Shown: positions 8,393-17,567, counted from the stretch's first letter. The stretch is 64,000 nt of DNA from Rhizobium laguerreae (GCF_002008165.1 NZ_MRDM01000020.1:62001-126000), one strand, 5' to 3'. The notes: generated by a model from the sequence alone, not told the origin. Numbers and translations are program-made.

Positions 8393-8875
8393 TCACATGC
8401 CGAACAAACGGCGATCCCAGAAAACCGGTTGGTGAAGGCTTGTCGTGATCGACGGGAATTCCGGGTGGGCCGGATTGATCAGCACGTTGCGGTCGACGCG
8501 GGCGACGACGCTTGGCACCAGCAGGATGGCGCTGCGCTTTTCCTGGCGCCACCGCTCGCCGAAAGCCTTGCTGACGTTTGCCGGCATGCTGTCCCAGCCG
8601 GGCAGCGCGGGCTCGAAGAAGACCTCGTAGCTTAGCCCCCGCGGTAGGGTGATCGTGACATAGTGCTGGTTGGGCGGCAGCCGCCCGCTGCCATGGACGA
8701 GCTTTTCGAGCAGCGCCGTCGAATAGTGCTCGCTCGTATAGATGATCGGGCTGCCCGAAGTGTTCCACCGCCCCGGCGCGATGGTCGAGCCGGTGGCGTC
8801 GAAGATCGGATAGGTTCCATGGGGATCTCCGATGCGGATGGATGTCAGCGTTCGGTCGAGATGCTGTGCGCTCAC
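8393..8875 (-). CDS. RES-domain toxin
   Basis: A 160-residue RES-family protein. Family landmarks are R14, GRWN (35-38), the YTSEH motif around Y46, E57 in ALLEKLVH, and VPS (S122) before a conserved asparagine and proline (INPAHPEF). The Arg, Glu and Ser that name the family are all present. Characterised members degrade or modify NAD(+). It uses a GTG start that overlaps the antitoxin stop (GTGA), as expected for a coupled toxin-antitoxin pair. Confidence 0.9.
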   Translation of the reverse strand: MSAQHLDRTLTSIRIGDPHGTYPIFDATGSTIAPGRWNTSGSPIIYTSEHYSTALLEKLVHGSGRLPPNQHYVTITLPRGLSYEVFFEPALPGWDSMPANVSKAFGERWRQEKRSAILLVPSVVARVDRNVLINPAHPEFPSITTSLHQPVFWDRRLFGM

Positions 8876-9303
8876 GCAGCACTGCCGTATTTCAGGCTTC
8901 CGAGGATATCGAGCACGAGCTCGCCACCGATCTCGCTCTGGATGACCACGTCGATCGGCCGCCTGTCCTCCAGCATTGCATGCGGGCGAAACAGGAAATC
9001 ACGTGCCTCGGTCTCGGTCTGCCAGACATCGAGTGCCGATCCCCAGACACGCGCGAGGCGGGCGAGTTTTATGCCCTCGTCGGAAGAGAGCCGATGCTTG
9101 GATTTGCGCCGCTCATAGGTGGCCTTCGGAACGAGCCTATATTTGAACTGGGTATCATCAGGCGCCAGAAGCAGCGCCATGCGATCAAGCGCCTTGACCG
9201 GCAAGCCTTCCTCGATGCTGGAGAGCAGGCCAAAGGCGGAACGCGACGCCGGTTCCCTGGCGGGCAGTCCGAGAACGTCGGCGATGACTGCAAATCCCGT
9301 CAT
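8872..9303 (-). CDS. Xre/MbcA/ParS-type antitoxin (DUF2384)
   Basis: A 143-residue antitoxin partner of the RES toxin. The C-terminal part (MLEDRRPIDVVIQSEIGGEL) is the conserved toxin-binding DUF2384 region, and the N-terminal half contains the helical DNA-binding part (RMALLL, then KATYERRKS). The ATG at 9303 is preceded by AAGGAG at good spacing. A GTG further upstream at 9321 sits inside the operator palindrome and is less likely. Overlap with the toxin gene is 4 bp. Confidence 0.87.
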   Translation of the reverse strand: MTGFAVIADVLGLPAREPASRSAFGLLSSIEEGLPVKALDRMALLLAPDDTQFKYRLVPKATYERRKSKHRLSSDEGIKLARLARVWGSALDVWQTETEARDFLFRPHAMLEDRRPIDVVIQSEIGGELVLDILGSLKYGSAA

Positions 9304-9317
9304 GGCAAAGCTCCTTT

Positions 9318-9347
9318 TCACTTGAGGTTATATTTAGCCTCAAGTGA
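9318..9347. promoter_or_regulatory. 30-bp palindrome, probable operator of the Xre/RES module
   Basis: The perfect 10-bp arms TCACTTGAGG (9318-9327) and CCTCAAGTGA (9338-9347) flank an AT-rich 10-nt centre. It lies directly upstream of the antitoxin ribosome site, where autorepression by the Xre-type antitoxin complex is expected. Confidence 0.7.
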
Positions 9348-9437
9348 GCAAATGTTCAAGAGTGCCATTCAGACAACGCGGGAGGCCTTGTCATATCCTG
9401 GAAGCGTCAGCGTTTCGGTGCCCGCACTGAACGGCTT

Positions 9438-10208
9438 TCAGTTTCGCCCCAGCTGCAGCCGACGGAAAATCCGCTCGATCTGGGCAACAGCGGCAAAAAA
9501 GACGATGCCGGAGAAAGAGGCGAGCACGACGGCGGCAAAGAGCCTTTCCGCCTGATAGTTGAATGTCGACTGGATGATGACGGCGCCGAGCCCCTGGTTC
9601 GAACCGATCCACTCCCCGACGATCGCGCCGATCACACAGGTGGTTGCAGAAATGCGCAGCGACGCAAAAAGCAAGGGGGCAGATCGTGGCGCGCGCAGGC
9701 GCCAGAACGTCTCCCACCCGCTCGCCGAAAGCACATGCATCAGGTCAAGCTCGCTCGTCGTCGCCAGATTGAGGCCCCGGGCCGTATTCACCAGGGTTGG
9801 GAAGAAGCAGATGAGAGCGGCGATGATGACCTTTGGCAGCATACCGAGGCCGAAGATGAGGATGATGATCGGCGCAAGCGCCAGCACGGGGATGGTGTTG
9901 AAGAGCAGGACAACGGGAAAATAGGCGGCCTGGAACCGCGGATTATAGACAAAGGCAATTGCCATGATCACGGCGAGACTGTTGCCCAGGAGGAAGCCGA
10001 GGCCCGCCTCACCCCATGTCGGGATCGCATTCGACAGAAGGAAGCGCCATTCCGTTCCGAGCGTACGCAGGATCGCCAGCGGTGTTGGAACGATATAGCT
10101 GGGAATACCGAGCGCCGGCACCAGCCATTGCCAGGCGAGAAGCAGCGAGAGGGCGCCGATAACAGGAAGGCCGATTGCCTCGGTGAGGGATAGCCGACGA
10201 TGCGTCAT
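9438..10208 (-). CDS. NitT/TauT-type ABC transporter permease (SsuC/ThiX-like)
   Basis: A 256-residue inner-membrane permease. After MTHRRLSLTEA comes the first membrane segment, followed by about five more. The coupling motif is in the region SASGWETFWRLRAPRSAPLLFASLR, broken here by a typical RLPxxxP-like turn. The start at 10208 overlaps the ATPase stop by 4 bp (ATGA). It belongs to the operon of substrate-binding protein, ATPase and permease on the minus strand. Members transport nitrate, taurine, sulfonates, pyrimidines or thiamine precursors. Confidence 0.9.
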   Translation of the reverse strand: MTHRRLSLTEAIGLPVIGALSLLLAWQWLVPALGIPSYIVPTPLAILRTLGTEWRFLLSNAIPTWGEAGLGFLLGNSLAVIMAIAFVYNPRFQAAYFPVVLLFNTIPVLALAPIIILIFGLGMLPKVIIAALICFFPTLVNTARGLNLATTSELDLMHVLSASGWETFWRLRAPRSAPLLFASLRISATTCVIGAIVGEWIGSNQGLGAVIIQSTFNYQAERLFAAVVLASFSGIVFFAAVAQIERIFRRLQLGRN

Positions 10209-11005
10209 GCAGCCGAACTCCCCTGCTGCAGCAATTGGCGCAGATGGGCTGCGGTCTCCTGGACATCGAGGCTCTCGCGCCGACAGAGGCCACGCTCGTC
10301 CTTCAGCGGTGCAAGGTCGATCAGCGCCTGGACGCGGCCCGGATTGGCCGCCAGGACCAGCACGCGTCCGCCGAGATAGATCGCCTCGATGACGCTGTGG
10401 GTCACGAAAAGGATGGTCGTACCGGTCCGGCGCCAGACGTCCAAAAGCTCGTCGTTCAGTCGTTCGCGCGTGATCTCGTCGAGCGCACCGAAGGGCTCGT
10501 CCATGAGCAGGATATCCGGCTCGCATTGAAGCGCGCGCGCTATGGCGACGCGTTGGCGCTGGCCCCCTGACAGTTGGTGCGGGTACCGATCGGCCAGATG
10601 CGACAGGCCGACCAGTTCAATCCAATGGTCGGGCCGCGGATCGACCGATCGCGAGACGCTGTTCTTCCCCACCTGCAGCGGCAGCGCGACATTCTCCCTC
10701 ACGGTCCGCCAGGGCAACAGCGTCGCGTCCTGAAAGACGAAGGCGACCTCGCGGCGCCTGCGCGCCTCCGACGCCGTTCTGCCGAGCACCGCCAGCTGCC
10801 CGTCAAGCGGCGGGAGAAGATCCGCCACCGCCCGCAGCAAGGTCGACTTGCCGCAGCCGGAAGGGCCGAGAATGGTCAAAAACTCGCCCCTGCCGACGCT
10901 GAGGTCGACGCCGGACAGAATGCGGGTCGTCTCGCCGGCGCCGGCATAACCTACAGCCAGATCCTTGGTTTCGATGGCCGCTGCTTCAGGCAAATCCGCT
11001 CTCAC
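10205..11005 (-). CDS. NitT/TauT-type ABC transporter ATP-binding protein
   Basis: A 266-residue ATPase with Walker A GPSGCGKST, Q-loop FVFQDATLLPW, signature LSGGQRQR, Walker B ILLMDEP and the H-loop FVTHS. The Q-loop with LLPW is characteristic of the SsuB/TauB/NrtD subgroup. It starts with GTG at 11005, overlapping the stop of the binding-protein gene (GTGA), and its own stop overlaps the permease start. The three genes are therefore tightly coupled. Confidence 0.92.
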   Translation of the reverse strand: MRADLPEAAAIETKDLAVGYAGAGETTRILSGVDLSVGRGEFLTILGPSGCGKSTLLRAVADLLPPLDGQLAVLGRTASEARRRREVAFVFQDATLLPWRTVRENVALPLQVGKNSVSRSVDPRPDHWIELVGLSHLADRYPHQLSGGQRQRVAIARALQCEPDILLMDEPFGALDEITRERLNDELLDVWRRTGTTILFVTHSVIEAIYLGGRVLVLAANPGRVQALIDLAPLKDERGLCRRESLDVQETAAHLRQLLQQGSSAA

Positions 11006-12048
11006 GCAATCTTCGGACGGTCGTCCGCCGTCATGTCGAGGATCCTGGTCGTATAGCAGTCCTCCAGCTTCGGCGCGCCGCTCTTGAACTGACCGATCTT
11101 GTCGTAGACGGAAATCTGCTCGGCAAGCGCGGCCGGATCGAAGCTGCCCCAACCATCCTTGCCGGTCGCTGCGTCGAAGCTCAGCGACAGGATGCGCGGC
11201 ACCGTCTTCAGCTCTACGGCAAGGTCGAGCTGCGGATAGGCTTCCACCGTCAGTTTGACCGCCTCTTCAGGATGTTCATGCGTCCAGGCCCAGCCCTTGG
11301 CGACGGCACGCAGCACCTTTGCCAGTGTCTCGGCATGGCCGCTCACGGCATCGTCGGTGGCAAAATAGACATTGGCGTAGGAGGGCAGGCCCGTGTCCTT
11401 CATCATCAGATCGATGCGGTCGGGACCGATGATGGAAAGCGCCTGCGTGTTGGTGATCCACCCGGTGACTGCATCGACCTGGCCGGTCATCAGCGGCGTC
11501 ATGTCGAAGCCGATATTGGTGATGGTCAGGCTCGATGGATCGATATCGTTCTTCAGCAGGATGGCATCGAGCACATAACGGGCTGTCGGCTGTATGCCGA
11601 TGCGCTTGCCGACCATATCCTTGACGGTGCGGATCGGCGCCTTCGGCAGCGAATAGAAGGCGAAAGGCGCCATGCGGAAACCGCAGGCGAAGATCCTGAT
11701 CGGCACGCCGGATGAACGGGCCAGAAGAAGCTGTGCCGAATCCGAGAACTGTCCGAGCTGCGCATCACCCGTGATCACGGGCGGCACCGTCGCCGAATTG
11801 GGACCGCCTGGGGAAAACTCGACGTCGAGACCCTCGGCCTGGAACAGTCCCCGCTTGACTGCGACGATATCGCCGATCTGTCCGTTGCTCATCAACCAGT
11901 CATATTTGATGACGACCTTGGATGCGGCGGCTTTCGAGTGACGCGGCACGAACACGCTGATCCCTGCCGTCGCTGCAGCAAGGGCAAAGGCTCCGCCCTT
12001 CAGGACGGTACGCCTGCCGACCACGATTTGTTTGTCATCCCCGCTCAT
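11002..12048 (-). CDS. NMT1/THI5-like periplasmic substrate-binding protein
   Basis: A 348-residue solute-binding protein with a twin-arginine signal (GRRTVLKGGAFAL). Mature-protein features such as DWLMSNGQIGDIVAVKRGLF and GKRIGIQPTARYVL are those of ThiY/NrtA/SsuA relatives. The start MSGDDKQIVV at 12048 avoids overlap with the upstream VOC gene. The SBP-ATPase-permease order is one operon. Pyrimidine (HMP-like), sulfonate and nitrate importers all use this fold; nothing here settles the ligand. Confidence 0.9.
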   Translation of the reverse strand: MSGDDKQIVVGRRTVLKGGAFALAAATAGISVFVPRHSKAAASKVVIKYDWLMSNGQIGDIVAVKRGLFQAEGLDVEFSPGGPNSATVPPVITGDAQLGQFSDSAQLLLARSSGVPIRIFACGFRMAPFAFYSLPKAPIRTVKDMVGKRIGIQPTARYVLDAILLKNDIDPSSLTITNIGFDMTPLMTGQVDAVTGWITNTQALSIIGPDRIDLMMKDTGLPSYANVYFATDDAVSGHAETLAKVLRAVAKGWAWTHEHPEEAVKLTVEAYPQLDLAVELKTVPRILSLSFDAATGKDGWGSFDPAALAEQISVYDKIGQFKSGAPKLEDCYTTRILDMTADDRPKIA

Positions 12049-12100
12049 TTGCTTGCCTTTCCCCTTGTTGGATTGTTGGACGACCGGCCGATTGCGCTCG

Positions 12101-12538
12101 CTATTGCGGATCGATGTCACCGATCGGGCCGCCTGCGGACCACGCATAGATTTCCCAGAGATTGTCGTCAGGATCGGCGAAATAGACGCATCGCGCGTTC
12201 CAGACATAATCCTGCGGCGGCGCGTGGAAGAGCACGCCCGCAGCTTTCAGCTCCGCATAGGCAGCATCGACCTGCTCTGGCGAGGCGAGCTCGATGGCCG
12301 CGCAGGCCTTGTGCGCACCTGGAGGGGCACGGCGGCTTGAGACACCGGTATTCTCGGCAATATGCTCGATCTCCCACAGCGCCAATGTCACGCCCGCCCC
12401 TTTGAAATCGGCAAAGCCGGGAGCCCGGCGGCGAGGTTTGAAGCCAAGACGCTCGACATAGAAAGCCGATGCTTTGTCGATATCCTCGACCAGGAAGCAA
12501 ATGTCGGTAATCGGATTGGTTTGGGCAAAAGCGGTCAT
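12101..12538 (-). CDS. VOC-family (glyoxalase/bleomycin-resistance) protein
   Basis: A 145-residue single-domain vicinal-oxygen-chelate protein. It has FLVEDIDKASAFYVERLGF at the start and YFADPDDNLWEIY at the end, the usual pattern for metal-dependent members; the final glutamate is a typical ligand. It is 52 bp upstream of the NMT1-like gene on the same strand and is probably co-transcribed, suggesting that it acts on the imported compound. The AraC gene lies upstream on the same strand. The function could be a dioxygenase, an isomerase or resistance by binding. Confidence 0.85.
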   Translation of the reverse strand: MTAFAQTNPITDICFLVEDIDKASAFYVERLGFKPRRRAPGFADFKGAGVTLALWEIEHIAENTGVSSRRAPPGAHKACAAIELASPEQVDAAYAELKAAGVLFHAPPQDYVWNARCVYFADPDDNLWEIYAWSAGGPIGDIDPQ

Positions 12539-12645
12539 ATGGGCCTCCTGATGGGAAAAGCCTCGCAGACCGCAGCCTCAAGAGATTTCAAATTCGTGCG
12601 GTTGTCTTTCGCAAAGCTGCTGATCTGTCATCGGCAAGAGCCGGC

Positions 12646-13509
12646 TCAAAGACGGACCGAACGCTGGTATTCTTTCGGCGTCGCCCCGATCAGACGACGA
12701 AAGACGCTGGAGAAATGCGCCTGGCTGGAAAAGCCCGTGGCATAAGCGATGTTTGCAAGCGTCTCCTTGCCATCGGCGAGGTAAAGCCGTGCTCGTTCGA
12801 TCCTGCGTTCGAGAACGAAGCGGTGCGGCGCCATGCCGGCCGCCCGTTTGAATTCCCGGCTGAAGTGAAAGGGGCTCATATGGGCCACGCTGGCCAGCTC
12901 CTCGACACTCAGATCGGATTTGCCAAGCAGGTTCTCGATGTAATCGATCACACGCCGGAGATTGTCCGATGTCAGCGGACGGTCGCCGGCTTCAGGTTTG
13001 GCGCCCAGCAGTTTTACGACGCAGCAGGCGAGCGCCATCCCCAGATGCTGCATCAAAAGCAGGTCGGCGCGCCCGCTCTTCTCGGCGGCAAATGCGAGGG
13101 AGAGTGCGACCTGCAGCGTTGTCGGATCAGTCGTCGCGCTGAGCGCGTCACTATCCCAATGCTCGGGATCGAAGCGAGAGCCGCCAATGCCGCTGTAGAG
13201 CGCAGGGGACTGGAAGATCGAAATATAATCCGCCGCATCGCCATCGACTTCGAGGACCGTGGCGGCCGGTTGAAATCCCAGGGTGAACGGCGGCCTCTCA
13301 ATTTTGCGGAACGCCCCGCTTCCAAGCCGATAGGCATATTTGCCGTGCGCGGTGCGGTTGATCGAAATTCTATGAAGGGAGCCCCTCGAAACCATTTGCC
13401 CCGCGGCGCTGCGATAGGTCTCGACGATCATGTCGCGGTGAACGAAGGCCTTGTAGCCTCCGAGGGATGGCCGGCTTATTGAGAAAATCTGCGGGTCTAT
13501 ATCTGGCAT
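12646..13509 (-). CDS. AraC-family transcriptional regulator
   Basis: A 287-residue regulator. The C-terminal ~100 residues contain two helix-turn-helix units: LSVEELASVAHMSPFHFSR and then NIAYATGFSSQAHFSSVFR, ending in the AraC signature GATPKEYQR. The N-terminal ~180 residues are a sensory domain without a clear match. The ATG at 13509 follows AGGGAGA. It is upstream of and co-oriented with the VOC/transporter operon, so it is the obvious candidate regulator for that operon. Confidence 0.9.
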   Translation of the reverse strand: MPDIDPQIFSISRPSLGGYKAFVHRDMIVETYRSAAGQMVSRGSLHRISINRTAHGKYAYRLGSGAFRKIERPPFTLGFQPAATVLEVDGDAADYISIFQSPALYSGIGGSRFDPEHWDSDALSATTDPTTLQVALSLAFAAEKSGRADLLLMQHLGMALACCVVKLLGAKPEAGDRPLTSDNLRRVIDYIENLLGKSDLSVEELASVAHMSPFHFSREFKRAAGMAPHRFVLERRIERARLYLADGKETLANIAYATGFSSQAHFSSVFRRLIGATPKEYQRSVRL

Positions 13510-13926
13510 TGTTTCATTCTCCCTGGCAGCTGAGAGGCAAGTTGCGCGCCAAGTGGAGCGAAGCTTCGCGCTAGATATCAACATCGCAGCATAAAACCCG
13601 ACGGTGCCCAGAAAATCGTGATCTTACGCCTGCTGTCGCGCCACACGGCACCGCGGCCTGGCAGGAGTTCGCCTTCGGCAAATTTGGTCGCATGCGCAAG
13701 AATTATGCAGTGCATGTTCTTCTGATCTGTGGCTGCAGACCCATCTGACCGCTCTGAAAACCGCCAGGCTTCCGAAATCATTCCCGGTCGCAGGAAACCG
13801 CGGCTCAGGGATGAGCTTTCGTTCCGTCCACTCTTTCCCCCGGGGATCGTTCTTTTGGAAATTCGTTCCTATCCATCCGCATTAATCCATTTAATCTATA
13901 GACATTATATTGGGAGAGAAATTGCG
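13510..13926. other. Gene-free 417-bp gap upstream of the sugar transporter operon
   Basis: I see no convincing gene here: the short open frames on either strand lack family features and ribosome sites. The right-hand part, from about 13860, becomes AT-rich and ends with GGGAGAG ahead of the binding-protein start. It should therefore contain the promoter of the ribose-type transporter operon. Confidence 0.5.
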
Positions 13927-14940
13927 ATGAGTATCGAAAAGTCTGAAAACGGTCTCGGAAGACGAGATCTACTGAAACTGTCTGCCGCGGCCGGGGTCGC
14001 CGTCGCCGGTGCATCCCTCATCGGGCAGAAGCCGGCTTTTGCCGCCGGCGAAGAACTGTCGCTGAAAGGCAAGCGCATCGCCATCAGCGCAACCGGCACC
14101 GATCACTTCTTCGACCTGCAGGCCTATAATGCCCAGATCGAGGAGGTAAAGCGCATCGGCGGAGAGCCGATCGCCGTCGATGCCGGACGCAACGACGGCA
14201 AGCTGGTCTCGCAATTGCAGACGCTGATTGCCCAGAAGCCGGACGCGATCGTTCAAATCCTCGGTACGCTCAGCGTCATCGATCCCTGGCTGAAGAAGGC
14301 ACGCGATGCCGGAATCCCGGTTCTGACCGTCGACGTCGGCTCGACCAATTCGATCAACAACACCACCTCCGACAATTGGGGGATCGGCAAGGATCTGGCG
14401 CTGCAGCTCGTCTCCGATATCGGCGGCGAAGGAAATATCGTCGTCTTCAACGGCTTCTACGGCGTAACCCCCTGCGCGATCCGCTACGACCAGCTGGTCA
14501 ATGTCGTCAAATATTTCCCGAAGGTGAAAATCCTCCAGCCGGAACTGCGCGACGTCATCCCGAATACCGTGCAGGACGCCTTCACGCAGATTACGGCCAT
14601 CCTCAACAAATATCCGGAAAAGGGTTCGATCAAGGCGATCTGGTCGGCCTGGGACATTCCGCAGCTTGGCGCGACCCAGGCCCTGGAAGCCGCTGGGCGA
14701 ACCGAGATCCGCACCTACGGCGTCGACGGCAGCCCGGAAGTGCTGCAGCTCATCGCCGATCCGAATTCGCCGGCCGGCGCCGATGTCGCCCAGCAGCCGG
14801 CGGAAATCGGCCGCACCGCCATCCGCAACGTCGCCAAGCTGCTCGCCGGCCAGACGCTGCCGCGCGAAACCTATGTTCCGGCCCTGCTCGCCAACAAGAC
14901 CAATGTCGGCGAAGTCACCAAGAAACTCGGCATCGGCTGA
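13927..14940 (+). CDS. Sugar-binding periplasmic protein of a ribose-type ABC importer
   Basis: A 337-residue RbsB-type protein (Peripla_BP_4 fold) with a twin-arginine signal (GRRDLLKLSAAAGVA) ending near AFAA. Mature features include the alternating Rossmann-like strands, e.g. QKPDAIVQILGTLSVID and IPVLTVDVGSTN, and the C-terminal hinge region TYGVDGSPEVLQLI. The ATG at 13927 has GGGAGAG upstream; longer readings lack a signal sequence. It is the first gene of a four-gene operon. The ligand is a sugar or polyol not identifiable by eye. Confidence 0.9.
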   Translation: MSIEKSENGLGRRDLLKLSAAAGVAVAGASLIGQKPAFAAGEELSLKGKRIAISATGTDHFFDLQAYNAQIEEVKRIGGEPIAVDAGRNDGKLVSQLQTLIAQKPDAIVQILGTLSVIDPWLKKARDAGIPVLTVDVGSTNSINNTTSDNWGIGKDLALQLVSDIGGEGNIVVFNGFYGVTPCAIRYDQLVNVVKYFPKVKILQPELRDVIPNTVQDAFTQITAILNKYPEKGSIKAIWSAWDIPQLGATQALEAAGRTEIRTYGVDGSPEVLQLIADPNSPAGADVAQQPAEIGRTAIRNVAKLLAGQTLPRETYVPALLANKTNVGEVTKKLGIG

Positions 14941-14950
14941 CATCTGAACA

Positions 14951-14979
14951 CGAGCGATTCGGCCATGCCGGATCGCTCG
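14951..14979 (+). repeat. Intercistronic stem-loop after the binding-protein gene
   Basis: The arms CGAGCGAT and ATCGCTCG enclose a further CGG/CCG pair. There is no T-run. Such hairpins directly after binding-protein genes usually protect the upstream mRNA and make the binding protein more abundant than the rest of the transporter. Confidence 0.55.
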
Positions 14980-15005
14980 GAATCTCTGTGCCTGGAGAAA
15001 TCGAT

Positions 15006-16556
15006 ATGACGGCCATTTCGTTGAAGCAACCGGTGTCGGCACGCGACGACATCATCCGCCTTGAAGGCATCGTCAAGCATTTTGGCGGCGCGCAGGCGCT
15101 TGCCAGTGCGTCGCTGATCGTCAGGCGCGGCACCATCCACGGTCTCGTCGGCCAGAACGGCGCCGGCAAGTCGACGCTGATCAAGTTGCTGGCCGGTCTT
15201 CATCAGCCCGATGGCGGCCGGATCGAGATCGAAGGGCAAACATTCGACAGGCTGACACCGCATCTTGCCGAAGAGCTCGGTATCCACTTCATTCACCAGG
15301 ATCGACTGCTGGTGCCGACCTTCACCGTCGGCGAAGCCCTGTTCCTTGGCCGGGAACCGCGGATATCGGGCACGCCGTTCCTCGATCGCCGACTGATGCA
15401 GCGCCGGGCATCTGACATTCTCAACGACTATTTCGGTATCCGGTTGCCGAACGCCGCCTTGATCGGCGAATTGTCGACGGCCGAAAAGCAGATCGTGCAA
15501 ATCACCCGCGCCCTCCTCAATCAGCCGAAGGTGCTCGTCTTCGACGAGCCGACGGCCGCATTGGTGCGCCGCGAGGCCGATATCCTTTTCCGGCTGATCC
15601 GCCGTCTGCGCGACGAAGGCGTCACCATCATCTATATCTCGCATTACCTGAACGAAATCGAAGAGCTCTGCGACCACGTCACCGTGCTGCGCAACGGGCT
15701 CGACGTGGCCTCCCTGCCGATCGGGGAGACTTCCGCCGGTGCGATTGCCCGGCTGATGGTCGAGCGCGACATCAAGGAAATGTTTCCGAAGCCGCAAGTG
15801 ACGCCCGGCGAAGACATCCTCAAGGTCGAGCAGCTGTCGGCGCCGGGGAAATATAGCGACATCAGTTTCACGCTTCGCCGCGGCGAGGTGCTCGGCCTTA
15901 CCGGCCTGCTCGGCTCCGGCGCAAAGGAGCTGGTCCGCGCGCTCTTCGGTCTGGAGACCCCGGCTTCCGGCCATATCGAGATCAACGGCAAAGCTGCCCG
16001 TTTCACCAATCCCACCCAGGCGGCCGGCCGCGAAATCGCCCTAGTGCCGGAAGATCGACGTCGCCATGGCGTCGCGCTCGACCTCAGCGTCGCGGAAAAT
16101 ATCAGCCTTTCGAGCCTTGGCCGCTTCACGCGTTTCGGCTTTCTCGATCGCAGGCGCGAACAGAGAGAAGTCGACGCTCTGATTTCGCGGCTGCAGGTGA
16201 AGACCAATGGCCGAGATGCTCTGCTGCGTACGCTTTCGGGCGGCAACCAGCAGAAGGTGGCCATCGCCAAGTGGCTGAGCCGCCGTTCCGAGGTCTATCT
16301 GCTCGACGAGCCGACGGTCGGCGTCGATATCGGCTCCAAGGTCGAGATCTACACGCTGATCGGCGAACTCGCGTCGCGCGGCGCCGGCGTCATCGTGCTG
16401 TCTTCGGATCTGCCCGAACTGATCGGCATCACCGATCGCATCCTGGTGCTCTTCCGCGGCCGCGTGGCGCGGGAATTCATCTCGTCGGAGACCACGGCAG
16501 ATGCGGTGCTGGCTCAATCGACCGGATCATCCGAGGGACAACGCCATGTCGGCTGA
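15006..16556 (+). CDS. Sugar ABC transporter ATP-binding protein (RbsA-type, two domains)
   Basis: A 516-residue double ATPase. The first half has Walker A GQNGAGKST, the motif LSTAEKQ in signature position, and Walker B VLVFDEP. The second half has the usual degenerate Walker A (GLLGSGAKEL), a good signature LSGGNQQK and Walker B VYLLDEP. This asymmetry is normal for RbsA/AraG/MglA. The start at 15006 follows CTGGAGAAA. The 3' end overlaps the first permease gene by 11 bp. Confidence 0.92.
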   Translation: MTAISLKQPVSARDDIIRLEGIVKHFGGAQALASASLIVRRGTIHGLVGQNGAGKSTLIKLLAGLHQPDGGRIEIEGQTFDRLTPHLAEELGIHFIHQDRLLVPTFTVGEALFLGREPRISGTPFLDRRLMQRRASDILNDYFGIRLPNAALIGELSTAEKQIVQITRALLNQPKVLVFDEPTAALVRREADILFRLIRRLRDEGVTIIYISHYLNEIEELCDHVTVLRNGLDVASLPIGETSAGAIARLMVERDIKEMFPKPQVTPGEDILKVEQLSAPGKYSDISFTLRRGEVLGLTGLLGSGAKELVRALFGLETPASGHIEINGKAARFTNPTQAAGREIALVPEDRRRHGVALDLSVAENISLSSLGRFTRFGFLDRRREQREVDALISRLQVKTNGRDALLRTLSGGNQQKVAIAKWLSRRSEVYLLDEPTVGVDIGSKVEIYTLIGELASRGAGVIVLSSDLPELIGITDRILVLFRGRVAREFISSETTADAVLAQSTGSSEGQRHVG

Positions 16557-17565
16557 AGTGGAATTCGCGCCTTCCGGTTTTTCCGCTGCCGAACTGCCTC
16601 CCCGGCCGGCCGGCAATATTGCAGCTGCGGCATTGCGCTTCGGATCGCTGATCGCATTTGCCGCCATCCTGATCATTTTTTCGCTGACCGCACCCTATTT
16701 CCTCAGCATCGGCAATATCGGCAACGTCCTCGGCCAATCGGCCATCTCAGGTGTGCTTGCCATCGGTCTGACGATCGTGCTGATCGCCGGCGGCTCCAAT
16801 GTCGTCACCGGCGGGATCGACCTGTCGCTCGCGGCCAATATGGGCCTGAGCGCCGCGGTCTACGCGAGCCTGACACAGTTCGGCTACGGCGATGCGACGG
16901 CGGTTGCCGCTGCGATCCTCACCGGCGCGTTGATCGGCACGGTCAATGCCATTGCCGTCGTCTATGCCGGCATCGTGCCGCTGCTGGCCACGCTGGCCGT
17001 CATGAACGTCGTCGCCGGCCTGGAATTGGTGCTGACCGGCAATACCGTCCTGCCGGCTTCGACGCCATTCCTGTCGGCGCTCTCGGCCTCGGACGCTTTC
17101 GGCATCCCGGTTCTCGCCTATGTGCTCCTCGTCTTCACGGCCATCACCACGGCGATCGTGCAATATACGCCGCTCGGCCTGCGTCTCTATGCCGTCGGTG
17201 AGTTTCCGGATGCAGCGCGTGCCGCGGGTCTGCCGCTTCGACGGCTACTCGCCGGCGCCTTCGTCGCCAGCGGCGTCTCCGGCGGCATCGCCGGCATCCT
17301 GTCGGTTTCCTATCTGAGCGGCAGCACGACCGGCGCCGGCGAGATGCTGTTGCCGGTCGTCGTGACGGCCCTGCTCGGCTCGGTCTTTTCGCGCCGGCTG
17401 GTTGCAACGGTCACCGGGACGCTGCTTTCGGCCCTTTTGGTCGGCTTCCTGGTTAACGGTTTCCAGCTGCTGAACATTTCGAGCACGCTGGTCAGCGGCG
17501 TCCAGGGTGTGCTCATTCTCATCGTCGTTTCCGCGACCACGCTGCTGCGCCGGCAGGAGGCCTGA
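16546..17565 (+). CDS. Sugar ABC transporter permease (RbsC-type), first
   Basis: A 339-residue permease with about eight to ten membrane segments and the BPD_transp_2 motif region (AGGSNVVTGGIDLSL), close to the family consensus GGIDLSVG. The start at 16546 was chosen over 16501 because GAGGG precedes it and because it leaves only a short overlap with the ATPase gene. It is followed 2 bp later by a second, related permease, so the channel is likely a heterodimer. Confidence 0.91.
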   Translation: MSAEVEFAPSGFSAAELPPRPAGNIAAAALRFGSLIAFAAILIIFSLTAPYFLSIGNIGNVLGQSAISGVLAIGLTIVLIAGGSNVVTGGIDLSLAANMGLSAAVYASLTQFGYGDATAVAAAILTGALIGTVNAIAVVYAGIVPLLATLAVMNVVAGLELVLTGNTVLPASTPFLSALSASDAFGIPVLAYVLLVFTAITTAIVQYTPLGLRLYAVGEFPDAARAAGLPLRRLLAGAFVASGVSGGIAGILSVSYLSGSTTGAGEMLLPVVVTALLGSVFSRRLVATVTGTLLSALLVGFLVNGFQLLNISSTLVSGVQGVLILIVVSATTLLRRQEA

Positions 17566-17567
17566 CC

